Origin: Nocardia carnea NBRC 14403
GTDB taxonomy: Bacteria > Actinomycetota > Actinomycetes > Mycobacteriales > Mycobacteriaceae
Length of the DNA stretch: 64,000 bases
Reading direction: 5' to 3'
Assembly (NCBI RefSeq): GCF_000308515.1
Contig: NZ_BAFV01000123.1
Location: forward strand, 54,281-118,280
The translations under genes and the position numbers were made by a program. Shown here piece by piece: positions 42,756 to 50,029 of this stretch; the stretch's first letter is position 1; every line of letters begins with the position of its first letter. The notes under the pieces are model-generated. The model did not search any database and had not been told where the DNA came from. It worked only from the letters and a program-made list of their open reading frames with translations.

Positions 42756-42793
42756 TCGGCAGGTCGAGACGGAATCGCGGCGAATCCTCGGCA

Positions 42794-42818
42794 AAATGGT
42801 CCAGTCAGTGGACCATTT
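42794..42818. promoter_or_regulatory. IclR operator site 2, upstream of the meta-cleavage operon
   Basis: AAATGGTCCA-GTCAG-TGGACCATTT: perfect 10+10 inverted repeat 67 bases upstream of the hydratase start. Shares CAGTGGACCATT with site 1. Confidence 0.75.
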
Positions 42819-42885
42819 CGCTGTTCAGCTGGGGCGCAGAGGTGTGCACTGGTACCACCCAACGATGAGGAGAACGGAGGTAGTG

Positions 42886-43728
42886 GTGGCAACCACTGTC
42901 GAGGACACCAGCGCATCGGGTGTCGACGAGTCCATCGTCGCCCGCGCCGCGCAACGTCTGATCACCGCAGCCGAGACACGTAAGACCTGTGCGCCGCTGC
43001 GCGAGGGTTTGATCAGTCCCGACGATGTCGCCACGGCCTACCGGATCCAGGAGCGGTTCAATGCCGCCCGGGTCACCGCGGGCGTCACGGTGGTCGGGCG
43101 CAAGATCGGTGCCACCTCGCAGGCCGTGCAGCAGCAGCTGGGTGTGGATCAGCCCGATTTCGGGGTGCTTTTCTCCGATATGGCCTACACCGACGGCGAC
43201 GTGATCCCGATCGACCGGCTGCTGCAACCCAAGGCCGAGGCCGAGGTCGCCTTCCTCCTGGGTGCGGACCTCGCCGAGGGGCCGCTCGATATCGCCCAGT
43301 GCCGCGCCGCGGTCGCCGAGGCGATGGCCGCGCTGGAGATCGTGGACAGCCGGATCACCGACTGGAACATCTCCTTCGCCGATACCGTCGCCGACAACGC
43401 CTCGAGCGGGCTCTATGTGCTCGGCACCGAGCGTCGCACCCTCGACGACTTCGATCCCATCGACGTCACCATGAGCATGAGCATCGACGGGGAAGAAGTC
43501 TCCACCGGCAACGGTGCCGCCTGCCTCGGCGATCCGCTCAACGCCCTGTCCTGGCTCGCGCAACAGGCCCGCACCTTCGGTGAACCGCTGCGCGCCGGCC
43601 AGGTGATTCTCTCCGGCGCGCTCGGCCCGATGCGGCCGCTGCACCCCGGCGCCACCGTCACCGCCGCCATCTCCGGCCTCGGGACGGTTTCGGCTTCCTT
43701 CACCACCGCTTCGGAGGTCTCCCAGTGA
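42886..43728 (+). CDS. 2-keto-4-pentenoate (2-hydroxypenta-2,4-dienoate-type) hydratase
   Basis: 280-residue hydratase of the MhpD/BphH/HsaE group, adding water to 2-hydroxydienoates released by meta-cleavage hydrolases to give 4-hydroxy-2-oxoacids. Seen: APLREGLISPDDVATAYRIQERF, GRKIGATSQAVQQQLGVDQPDFG, the metal-binding KAEAEVAFLLGADL, ALEIVDSRITDW, NASSGLYVLG, and GQVILSGALGPMRPLHPG. GTG 42886 selected because GGAGG ends six bases upstream; ATG 42865 is possible. Overlaps the next gene by GTGA. Order hydratase-dehydrogenase-aldolase equals that of hsaE-hsaG-hsaF in steroid degraders. Confidence 0.9.
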   Translation: MATTVEDTSASGVDESIVARAAQRLITAAETRKTCAPLREGLISPDDVATAYRIQERFNAARVTAGVTVVGRKIGATSQAVQQQLGVDQPDFGVLFSDMAYTDGDVIPIDRLLQPKAEAEVAFLLGADLAEGPLDIAQCRAAVAEAMAALEIVDSRITDWNISFADTVADNASSGLYVLGTERRTLDDFDPIDVTMSMSIDGEEVSTGNGAACLGDPLNALSWLAQQARTFGEPLRAGQVILSGALGPMRPLHPGATVTAAISGLGTVSASFTTASEVSQ

Positions 43729-44696
43729 GTGACAACAACAAACGCACCAAGGTCGCGATCATCGGGTCGGGCAATATCGGCACCGATCTGATGATCAAGG
43801 TCATGCGGCATTCCCGGTTCCTGGAAATGGGCGCGATGGTCGGTATCGACCCCGAGTCCGACGGTCTGGCCCGCGCCGCCCGCATGAAGGTCCCGACCAC
43901 CCACGAGGGTGTCGAAGGCTTGATCGCACTGCCGAATTTCGACGAGATCGAGATCGTTTTCGACGCCACCTCGGCGAAGGCGCACGAGCAGAACCACGCC
44001 CGCCTCGCGCCGCTCGGCAAACGCCTGATCGACCTCACACCCGCCGCGATCGGCCCGTTCGTGGTGCCGCCGGTGAACCTCGAGGAGCATCTCGGCGCGC
44101 AGAACGTGAACATGGTGACCTGCGGTGGCCAGGCGACGATCCCGATCGTGGCCGCGGTTTCGCGGGTCGTGCCGGTGCCCTATGCCGAGATCGTGGCGTC
44201 CATCGCCTCGAAATCCGCCGGTCCGGGTACCCGCGCCAATATCGACGAGTTCACCGAAACCACCGCGCACGCCATCGAAACCGTGGGCGGTGCGGAACGC
44301 GGTAAAGCGGTGATCATCCTGAATCCGGCCGAACCGCCGCTGATCATGCGCGATACGGTGTTCTGCCTGGTCAACGCGCCCGATGAGGATTCCCACGCGC
44401 AGATCAAGGCGTCGGTGGTGAAGATGGTCGACGATGTCGCGGCCTATGTGCCGGGCTACCGGCTCAAGCAGGAAGTGCAGATCGACCCGATCCCGCAGGA
44501 TCAGCCGGTGCACACCCTGCTCGCCAAGGACAACGCCCTGTTCCCGACCCACCGCGTGTCGGTGTTCCTCGAGGTCGAGGGCGCGGCCCATTACCTGCCC
44601 GCCTATGCCGGCAACCTCGACATCATGACCTCGGCCGGTCTGCAGGTCGCGGAGCGGATCGCGCAGAACAGCCAGGAAAAGGAGAATGCTCGATGA
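43725..44696 (+). CDS. Acetaldehyde/propionaldehyde dehydrogenase (CoA-acylating)
   Basis: 323-residue enzyme of the MhpF/BphJ/HsaG family, oxidising the aldehyde channelled from the aldolase to acyl-CoA with NAD. N-terminal Rossmann VAIIGSGNIGTDLMIKVM, acidic VGIDPESDGLARA, the catalytic cysteine in NMVTCGGQATIPIVAAVSRV, and SAGPGTRANIDEFTETTAHAIE with the partner-contact region RDTVFCLVN. GTG start overlaps the hydratase stop and its stop overlaps the aldolase start (ATGA), consistent with equimolar expression of a channelling complex. Confidence 0.93.
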   Translation: MSDNNKRTKVAIIGSGNIGTDLMIKVMRHSRFLEMGAMVGIDPESDGLARAARMKVPTTHEGVEGLIALPNFDEIEIVFDATSAKAHEQNHARLAPLGKRLIDLTPAAIGPFVVPPVNLEEHLGAQNVNMVTCGGQATIPIVAAVSRVVPVPYAEIVASIASKSAGPGTRANIDEFTETTAHAIETVGGAERGKAVIILNPAEPPLIMRDTVFCLVNAPDEDSHAQIKASVVKMVDDVAAYVPGYRLKQEVQIDPIPQDQPVHTLLAKDNALFPTHRVSVFLEVEGAAHYLPAYAGNLDIMTSAGLQVAERIAQNSQEKENAR

Positions 44697-45721
44697 CCTC
44701 GGTTTTCGTTCAGGATGTGACCCTGCGCGACGGGATGCACGCCATCCGTCACCGCATCACCCCGGAGAACGTAGGCAAGATCGTGGCCGCGCTCGACGCC
44801 GCAGGTGTCGACGCGATCGAGGTCGCGCACGGTGACGGGCTGGCCGGCGGTTCGGTGAACTACGGGCCGGGTTCGCACAGTGACTGGACCTGGCTCGAGG
44901 CCGCCGCGGCGAATATCAAGAACGCCCGGTTGACCAGCCTGCTGCTGCCCGGTGTCGGCACCGCCGAGGATCTGCGGCGCGCCTGGGGTCTGGGTGTGCG
45001 GTCGGTGCGGGTCGCGACCCATTGCACCGAGGCCGATGTCGCCGCCCAGCACATCGCGACCGCCCGCGAGATCGGCATGGACGTCTCGGGCTTCCTGATG
45101 ATGAGCCATATGGCCGAACCCGCCCAGCTCGCCGAGCAGGCGAAACTCATGGAGAGCTACGGCGCGCACTGCGTCTACGTCACCGATTCCGGTGGCCGTC
45201 TCACCATGAACGGCGTGCGCGACCGGATCCACGCCTACCGCGATGTGCTCGATCCGAATACCGAACTCGGTATCCACGCGCACGAGAATCTGTCGCTGTC
45301 GGTGGCGAATTCGGTGGTGGCGGTCGAGAACGGCGTCACCCGGGTCGATGCCTCGCTGGCCGGCCACGGTGCGGGCGCCGGAAACACCCCGATCGAGGCG
45401 TTCGTGGCGGTCGCCGATGTCCTCGGCTGGAAGCACGGCTGCGATGTCTTCTCCCTCCAGGACGCTGCCGACGATCTGGTCCGGCCGCTGCAGGACCGGC
45501 CGGTGCGGGTGGACCGCGAAACCCTCACCCTCGGTTACGCCGGTGTCTACTCCAGCTTCCTGCGGCATGCGGAAGCGGCGAGTGAGCGGTACGGGATCGA
45601 TGTGCGCACCCTGCTCATGGAAGCCGGGCGGCGCAGGCTCGTGGGTGGCCAGGAGGACATGATCGTCGATATCGCGTTGACGATGGTGGCCGAACGGGAA
45701 GGCGAGAAGCAGGCCGTCTGA
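44693..45721 (+). CDS. 4-hydroxy-2-oxovalerate (hydroxy-oxoacid) aldolase
   Basis: 342-residue metal-dependent aldolase of the MhpE/BphI/HsaF family, splitting 4-hydroxy-2-oxoacids to pyruvate and an aldehyde passed directly to the dehydrogenase. TIM-barrel signatures: VTLRDGMHAIRHRI, DAIEVAHGDGLAGGSVNYG, HCTEADVAAQHI, YVTDSGGRLTM, metal ligands in GIHAHENLSLSVANS, and GHGAGAGNTPIEAFVAV. Last gene of the operon, followed by an intrinsic-type terminator. The aromatic or steroid precursor enzymes are not in the window. Confidence 0.94.
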   Translation: MTSVFVQDVTLRDGMHAIRHRITPENVGKIVAALDAAGVDAIEVAHGDGLAGGSVNYGPGSHSDWTWLEAAAANIKNARLTSLLLPGVGTAEDLRRAWGLGVRSVRVATHCTEADVAAQHIATAREIGMDVSGFLMMSHMAEPAQLAEQAKLMESYGAHCVYVTDSGGRLTMNGVRDRIHAYRDVLDPNTELGIHAHENLSLSVANSVVAVENGVTRVDASLAGHGAGAGNTPIEAFVAVADVLGWKHGCDVFSLQDAADDLVRPLQDRPVRVDRETLTLGYAGVYSSFLRHAEAASERYGIDVRTLLMEAGRRRLVGGQEDMIVDIALTMVAEREGEKQAV

Positions 45722-45728
45722 TTCGGCT

Positions 45729-45776
45729 AGGTCGCCGGAGGGTGCGCATCGTAACGCGTTCCCCCGGCGACCTTTT
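45729..45776 (+). terminator. Rho-independent-type terminator of the meta-cleavage operon
   Basis: AGGTCGCCGG / CCGGCGACCT perfect 10-base stem with a 25-base loop, followed immediately by TTT, eight bases beyond the aldolase stop. One of the few terminators in the window with a T run. Confidence 0.65.
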
Positions 45777-45881
45777 GCGTTCCCGGACTGTAACGGGTCC
45801 CGGCGAGCGCCTGCGAGTATTCCCCCGGCCATCGATGCCGATCCGTTCACCCGGGCAACGATCTCGGGTTTCAATGGAACG

Positions 45882-46622
45882 ATGCAGGTAGGTGGCTGGC
45901 CGGCCGAGCCGGAAACGATCTGGGCGCAGACGCGTCCCGAGGACGGGAAGATGCGGCGGCGCTCTGCCCTGCCGCCGTGGAAACGCTACGAGGATTTCTG
46001 CCGGCACGTCGACGTTCCTCGGGGATATGTCCTGTTCGCGGCCGGACTGGGACTGCTCGCGGTACTGATCGGCAACAGCCTCGTGACCGGTTGGTCCGCC
46101 GACAGCGGTATCGACAAAGGGGCCACCGCGGTGGTGATCGCCGCGTTGGTGTGCGGAGCGGCCTTCGTCTACGCGCGAGGCCGCCGCAAACGAGAAGCCA
46201 GGCTGCGCGAAATCCATGCCCGGGCACTGGCCCGAGCCGTCGAGGTCCATGCGTTCTCGACACGGTTCAAGGTCACCGCGGGCGACGGCTACGGCAAAAC
46301 CGTGCTGCTCGTCGACCACGCGCTGCCCGCGCCGGAAGCGCAGCGTATCTACGCCGCGGCGCGAAACTGGCTGGGTCGCCTCGAAACCGACGACCGCGCC
46401 GACGAGGCGGCACGAAAACTGTTCGGCGGCCGGTGGGTTGTGCCGTTGTCGGAAGTGTTCGGTCCTGAGGCCGGCGGTGTCTGGCTGGCGCGTGATCTCG
46501 CCAGCGAACCGTCGCCTTGGCGACTACTGCTCCTCGACCCGGATGATCCGGATCTTTTCGACACCGAGGCGATCCTGCCGATCCGGCGACAGCAGGACAT
46601 GTTGCCCATTCCGAAACGCTGA
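45882..46622 (+). CDS. Hypothetical membrane protein with two TM helices
   Basis: 246 residues, not recognised. Two adjacent transmembrane helices (about 48-66 and 78-97: YVLFAAGLGLLAVLIGN and ATAVVIAALVCGAAFVYA), a strongly basic junction RGRRKREARLREIHARAL, then a ~130-residue cytoplasmic domain (TAGDGYGKTVLLVDHALP, IYAAARNWLGRLETDD, GGVWLARDLASEPSPWRLLLLDP). The pattern TM-TM-soluble resembles many actinobacterial envelope proteins of unknown role. Start ATG 45882 is uncertain, with ATG 45951 as an alternative. Probably monocistronic. Confidence 0.55.
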   Translation: MQVGGWPAEPETIWAQTRPEDGKMRRRSALPPWKRYEDFCRHVDVPRGYVLFAAGLGLLAVLIGNSLVTGWSADSGIDKGATAVVIAALVCGAAFVYARGRRKREARLREIHARALARAVEVHAFSTRFKVTAGDGYGKTVLLVDHALPAPEAQRIYAAARNWLGRLETDDRADEAARKLFGGRWVVPLSEVFGPEAGGVWLARDLASEPSPWRLLLLDPDDPDLFDTEAILPIRRQQDMLPIPKR

Positions 46623-46774
46623 CTCTTACCTGGACCGGGCTACCGGCCGATGCGCGCGCAGTGATGGACCGCATCCCCGGGGACCGGGCGATCCGGATTC
46701 GGGACGAGTACCTGTCCGGTCGGGATCTTCCGGTGCCGCGCGGACTTCGGGGCCGGCGGGCAATGGCGGGGGCT

Positions 46775-47356
46775 TCATGCCGGCAGTTCGTCGTCGGCGG
46801 CTCCGTGGGCGATGTCGTGGACGGCCGGGCGGAGGAGTTCGATGATGCGTGCGGGGGTCGCGTCGCGGACGGCGTCCAGGCCGAGGAGGTGGCGGCTGAT
46901 CACGACCCCGATCGTGAGGGCGCCGATCAGGCCCGCACGCAGGTCCGCGTCATCGGGGTCCAGATGCCGGGCCGCCTGCCGTTGCCGTTCGGTCATCGCG
47001 GTGCGCACCGTATCGGCGGTTTCGGTATGCGTGAGCATTGTGCGGAGGGCGGCCAGGGTCGCGGTATCGGGGGTGCGGAGTTTGCCGGCCAATCCGTCGA
47101 GAAGTTGTTCGGCGGCTTGCTGTGGGGTGCCGCTGACAGGTTCGTCGGGTTCGGGAACCGAGACTCGCGCGAACAACTCTTCCTTGGAGCCGAAGTGCCG
47201 CATGACCAGGCTCGGGTCGGTTTCCGCCGCGGCGGCCACGGCGCGGATGGTGGTGCGTTCGTAGCCGGATTCGGCGAACAGGCGGGTGGCCGCGCGCAGA
47301 ATCCGCTCGTGGGTGCGGCGGCGTTGTTCGGCTCGGGTCGGCGCTGGTTCGGACAC
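46775..47356 (-). CDS. TetR family regulator
   Basis: 193-residue TetR protein: RRRTHERILRAATRLFAESGYERTTIRAVAAAAETDPSLVMRHFGSKEELFARVS, with RHFGSKEEL in the recognition region. The C-terminal domain includes HLDPDDADLRAGLIGALTIGVVISRHLLGLD, typical of the TetR_C_17-like actinobacterial branch. It is divergent from the 91-residue membrane protein; the intervening 190 bases carry two 16-base direct repeats that may be its binding sites. Confidence 0.85.
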   Translation of the reverse strand: MSEPAPTRAEQRRRTHERILRAATRLFAESGYERTTIRAVAAAAETDPSLVMRHFGSKEELFARVSVPEPDEPVSGTPQQAAEQLLDGLAGKLRTPDTATLAALRTMLTHTETADTVRTAMTERQRQAARHLDPDDADLRAGLIGALTIGVVISRHLLGLDAVRDATPARIIELLRPAVHDIAHGAADDELPA

Positions 47357-47477
47357 ATGACCAGCCTAGGGCCGCCTCTTGTGTGGCCGGCCTTCGTGCC
47401 GGGATGACGGTGTCCCGCGGCGCCGTCGGCAGTTCCGGGCCCGCGGTGACGCGGTGGACACCACATCGTTTCGGGCA

Positions 47478-47536
47478 ACAAGTGTTGACCGAAACCGGGC
47501 GGCCGTGCTAATTTCAGCCTACAAGCGTTGACCGAA
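47478..47536. promoter_or_regulatory. Two 16-base direct repeats in a divergent promoter
   Basis: ACAAGTGTTGACCGAA (47478-47493) and ACAAGCGTTGACCGAA (47521-47536) differ at one base, start-to-start 43 bases. The first is embedded in the palindrome CAACA-AG-TGTTG, and its TTGACC with CTAATT 17 bases later could be -35/-10 elements of the 91-residue protein gene. The second lies 13 bases before that gene's start, an arrangement suited to repression by the divergent TetR. Confidence 0.6.
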
Positions 47537-47548
47537 TGAGGTGCTCTG

Positions 47549-47824
47549 ATGTGGCAAACGGTTGTTCTGGCTTTTCTCGCGGGTGTGCTCGGTGTGAACG
47601 CCTTCCCGCATTTCGCCAAAGGGATGATGGGGGAGGAGTTTCCGAACGTGCTCGGGAACGCCCCGATCCGCAATGCGCTCGCCGGGGCGTTCGGGCTGAT
47701 CATCGCCGTACTCCTCGGCTACGGGGCCGACCTTGCGGCGCACTGGTGGCCCGGGTTCGCGGCGTGCTGTGCAGGTGGTCTGATGATGACCGTGTTCCAC
47801 GGTATGCGCGGCGCGTTCCGATAG
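47549..47824 (+). CDS. Small membrane protein (91 residues)
   Basis: Predicted two-to-three-helix membrane protein: TVVLAFLAGVLGVNAFPHFAKGMMG, ALAGAFGLIIAVLLGYGADLAA, FAACCAGGLMMTVFHGM. The FPHFxKGMxGExFPNVLG segment is reminiscent of small conserved membrane proteins found widely in bacteria with unknown function. It is under a promoter with TetR-type direct repeats, implying inducible expression. A hairpin follows 55 bases downstream. Confidence 0.65.
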   Translation: MWQTVVLAFLAGVLGVNAFPHFAKGMMGEEFPNVLGNAPIRNALAGAFGLIIAVLLGYGADLAAHWWPGFAACCAGGLMMTVFHGMRGAFR

Positions 47825-47879
47825 AATCGAATGCTGGGCAGGCCGCACCCTGTGCCGGCCGTGAGCCGGTGAATGCCGT

Positions 47880-47901
47880 GCCGCCGGGTGCTCCCGGCGG
47901 C
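47880..47901. terminator. Hairpin between convergent genes
   Basis: GCCGCCGGG, loop TGCT, CCCGGCGGC: perfect nine-base stem between the 91-residue protein gene and the convergent thioesterase gene. Confidence 0.55.
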
Positions 47902-48059
47902 GCCTGACCGTCGTGGCACATCCGGATCCGGAAACGCCTCGTCAAGGATGCCCGGGATGGCCGCCAAGGTTGTGTCAGGAACCGGAAGCATCGATGTCCT
48001 GTGGGTCTGGGCGCACGGTTCGGTGGCAGCCGGTTGTCCCGCCGGGCGGGCTGTGCGTG

Positions 48060-48854
48060 TCAGCGGGGGCCGAGGAACAGTGTCTGAGTGCTGCGGCCCA
48101 GCGGGCCCTTCTCGTCGAAGAGCGCCGATTCGGCCAGGCCGATCCCGTGCGGCTGCGGGTGGGTGACCGCATCCAGGCATACCCACTCGCCGGCCGGCTG
48201 CCGGTGCAGGGTGACCGTCAGATCGGTGTTGATGAACAGGTAGCTGTTCCAATCCAGGACTGAACTGACCCCGTTACCGGAGTCGGCGGCGGCGAGGGTG
48301 CGTTCCAGCGGGCTCGGCGTGGTGCCCGCGACGATCGGATACTTCAACCGGATCCAGCACACGGCCGGTCCTGGTTCGGAGAACGAGCCGGCGGCGAAAC
48401 GGTATTCGATACCGGTGTGGAAACCCACCGGCTGGGTGGAGGGGAACCGCTCCGGTTCGGGGGCCTGCTCGGGGCCGGGTCGCGAGCCGCTGGGCAGGAA
48501 CTGGGTGGGGAGATCCAGATCCGGATCCGCGAGTTTGAACCGCCAGGCGTTGGCCCGCATCACCGGCCCGCGTTCGGTGGACAGGGTGGCCTCGATCAGT
48601 TCGACACTGCGACCGGGCCGCACCACCCGGGCCTCCGCGGTGAGCGGGGCCAGCGGGACCGGGCCGAGGATTTCCACCGCGACCCGCCCCACCTGGAAGC
48701 CGGGCCGGGGTTCGCATCGTTCGATCACATGCCCGAGCAGGGCGGACGGCGGGCCGGCGTGCTGGGCGTCGGGTGACCACGGGCCGCGGGTGAGCTCGGT
48801 GGAGACGAACCGCCGCGGGTCTGCCGGGTCGGGCAGGTAGAAGGCCTCGTTCAC
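48060..48854 (-). CDS. Acyl-CoA thioesterase-like protein (double hot-dog)
   Basis: 264-residue protein with two hot-dog modules of the TesB/4HBT_3 type. First: FVSTELTRGPWSPDAQHAGPPSALLGHVIERC, VGRVAVEILGPVPLAPLTAEARVVRPGRSVELIEATLS. Second: GFHTGIEYRFAAGSFSEPGPAVCWIRLKYP, FINTDLTVTLHRQPAGEWVCLDAVTHPQPHGIGLAESALFDEKGPLG. GTG 48854 chosen because further upstream reading is compositionally odd. Hydrolysis of acyl-CoA is expected from the family. The last ~45 codons are duplicated in inverse orientation at 49081-49200 as a decayed fragment. Confidence 0.75.
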   Translation of the reverse strand: MNEAFYLPDPADPRRFVSTELTRGPWSPDAQHAGPPSALLGHVIERCEPRPGFQVGRVAVEILGPVPLAPLTAEARVVRPGRSVELIEATLSTERGPVMRANAWRFKLADPDLDLPTQFLPSGSRPGPEQAPEPERFPSTQPVGFHTGIEYRFAAGSFSEPGPAVCWIRLKYPIVAGTTPSPLERTLAAADSGNGVSSVLDWNSYLFINTDLTVTLHRQPAGEWVCLDAVTHPQPHGIGLAESALFDEKGPLGRSTQTLFLGPR

Positions 48855-49080
48855 GTGGTTGTCCGTTCTCGCCGCTGGGTCGTACCGGTCTGACGTTACC
48901 GAGCGCCTGTACCAGCGCTCCGACCGCTCCCGCGGTGCGGTATGCGGGGAACGAGCCGGCCGATCCGTGGTTGCCGGGTCGTTGCGGCCTCCTCGCACGT
49001 CGTCGCGGACCGCGCCGTCGCAGCAGCGGGCACGGTCACAGAGGCCGGGTGATCGGCGGCCGCGGCGTCGGCCGACGTCC

Positions 49081-49200
49081 GCCGGCGACGAGTGGGTCTG
49101 CTGGACGTGGTCACCGGCCCGCAGCCGCACGGATCGGCCTGGCCGAATCGGCGCTCTTCGAGGAGGAGAGTCCGCCGGGCAGGTACCCAGCGCTCATCCG
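49081..49200 (+). pseudogene. Decayed inverted copy of a thioesterase 3' end
   Basis: The rightward sequence encodes, across three frames, AGDEWVCW, LDVVTGPQPHG and IGLAESALFEEESPPGRYP, closely matching the C-terminus of the thioesterase encoded leftward at 48060-48854. At the DNA level, 49120-49161 equals the reverse complement of 48115-48158 except for one missing G. Multiple indels make it non-functional. The rest of the 48855-49375 gap holds nothing else recognisable apart from the GntR operator. Confidence 0.7.
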
Positions 49201-49341
49201 CACTGCGGTGGGGCGATGGTGGTGCCGGTCCCGGCGCTGGGTGCACAGTCCGGGCCCCCGGATCGCACGCGAACCCGGATCAGCGGGGTGATGCCGGCTC
49301 ATGGCACCGGATCGCGGTAGTGAGATGGGGTACATGCTTGC

Positions 49342-49355
49342 ATACAAGCTTGTAT
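49342..49355. promoter_or_regulatory. GntR operator, perfect palindrome
   Basis: ATACAAG-CTTGTAT, a 14-base perfect palindrome 21 bases before the GntR start; a further TGCTTGCAT overlaps its left edge. Fits the TNGTNNNACNA-like symmetric sites of FadR-type regulators in size and position. Confidence 0.6.
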
Positions 49356-49375
49356 CTATCAGATAGAGTCGCAGG

Positions 49376-50029
49376 GTGCCGACCGATTCCGACCCAGCCC
49401 AGTCCGCGACGAGCGCCGCCGATCGCGCCTACCGGCTCACCAAAGAACTGGTGCTCTCCGGCGAACTCCCGGGCGGCCATCTGTTCAGCGAAACCGAGAT
49501 CGCCGGCCGGCTCGGCTTGAGCCGGACCCCGGTACGGGAGGCCTTCGTCCGGTTACAGGCCGAAGAGTTGCTGACCCTGGTCCCGAAGCGCGGCGCCATC
49601 GTGGCGCCCGTCCCGCCGGGTGAGGCCGAGGATGTGCTGGACGCCCGGGAAGCGGTGGAGAGCGCCGCGGTGCGCCGGCTGCTGCGCAGCCCGGAGCGGA
49701 TACCGGCGGCCGTGGAACAACTACGGGCCGCGCTCGAGGTGCAACGCGAACGGGCGGCGAACGCGGACCTGCATGCCTTCGCGGAGGCCGACGAACGGTT
49801 TCACCGCACCCTGGTCGAAGCCGGTGGGAACGCCCTGCTGATCCGCTTCTACACCGGGCTGGCCGACCGGCAGCGGCGGATGAACGTGGCCGCGCTGGGG
49901 CCGATGCCCGACCATATCCAGGTCGTCCTGCGTGAGCACGGTGAACTGATCGAGATCATCGAATCCGGGGATACCGCCGCATTCACCACCGCCCTACGGG
50001 CCCATTTGGACGGGACGCACCGGCGATGA
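49376..50029 (+). CDS. GntR family regulator, FadR (FCD) subfamily
   Basis: 217-residue repressor. Winged HTH at residues ~18-80: AYRLTKELVLSGELPGGHLFSETEIAGRLGLSRTPVREAFVRLQAEELLTLVPKRGAIVAPV. FCD effector domain follows, with AREAVESAAVRRLL, ADERFHRTLVEAGGNALLIRFY (metal-ligand His region) and LREHGELIEIIESGDTAAFTTALRAHLDGTHRR. GTG 49376. Its stop overlaps the MFS start (ATGA), so the pair is translationally coupled, and the palindrome upstream implies autoregulation and control of the transporter. Confidence 0.88.
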   Translation: MPTDSDPAQSATSAADRAYRLTKELVLSGELPGGHLFSETEIAGRLGLSRTPVREAFVRLQAEELLTLVPKRGAIVAPVPPGEAEDVLDAREAVESAAVRRLLRSPERIPAAVEQLRAALEVQRERAANADLHAFAEADERFHRTLVEAGGNALLIRFYTGLADRQRRMNVAALGPMPDHIQVVLREHGELIEIIESGDTAAFTTALRAHLDGTHRR

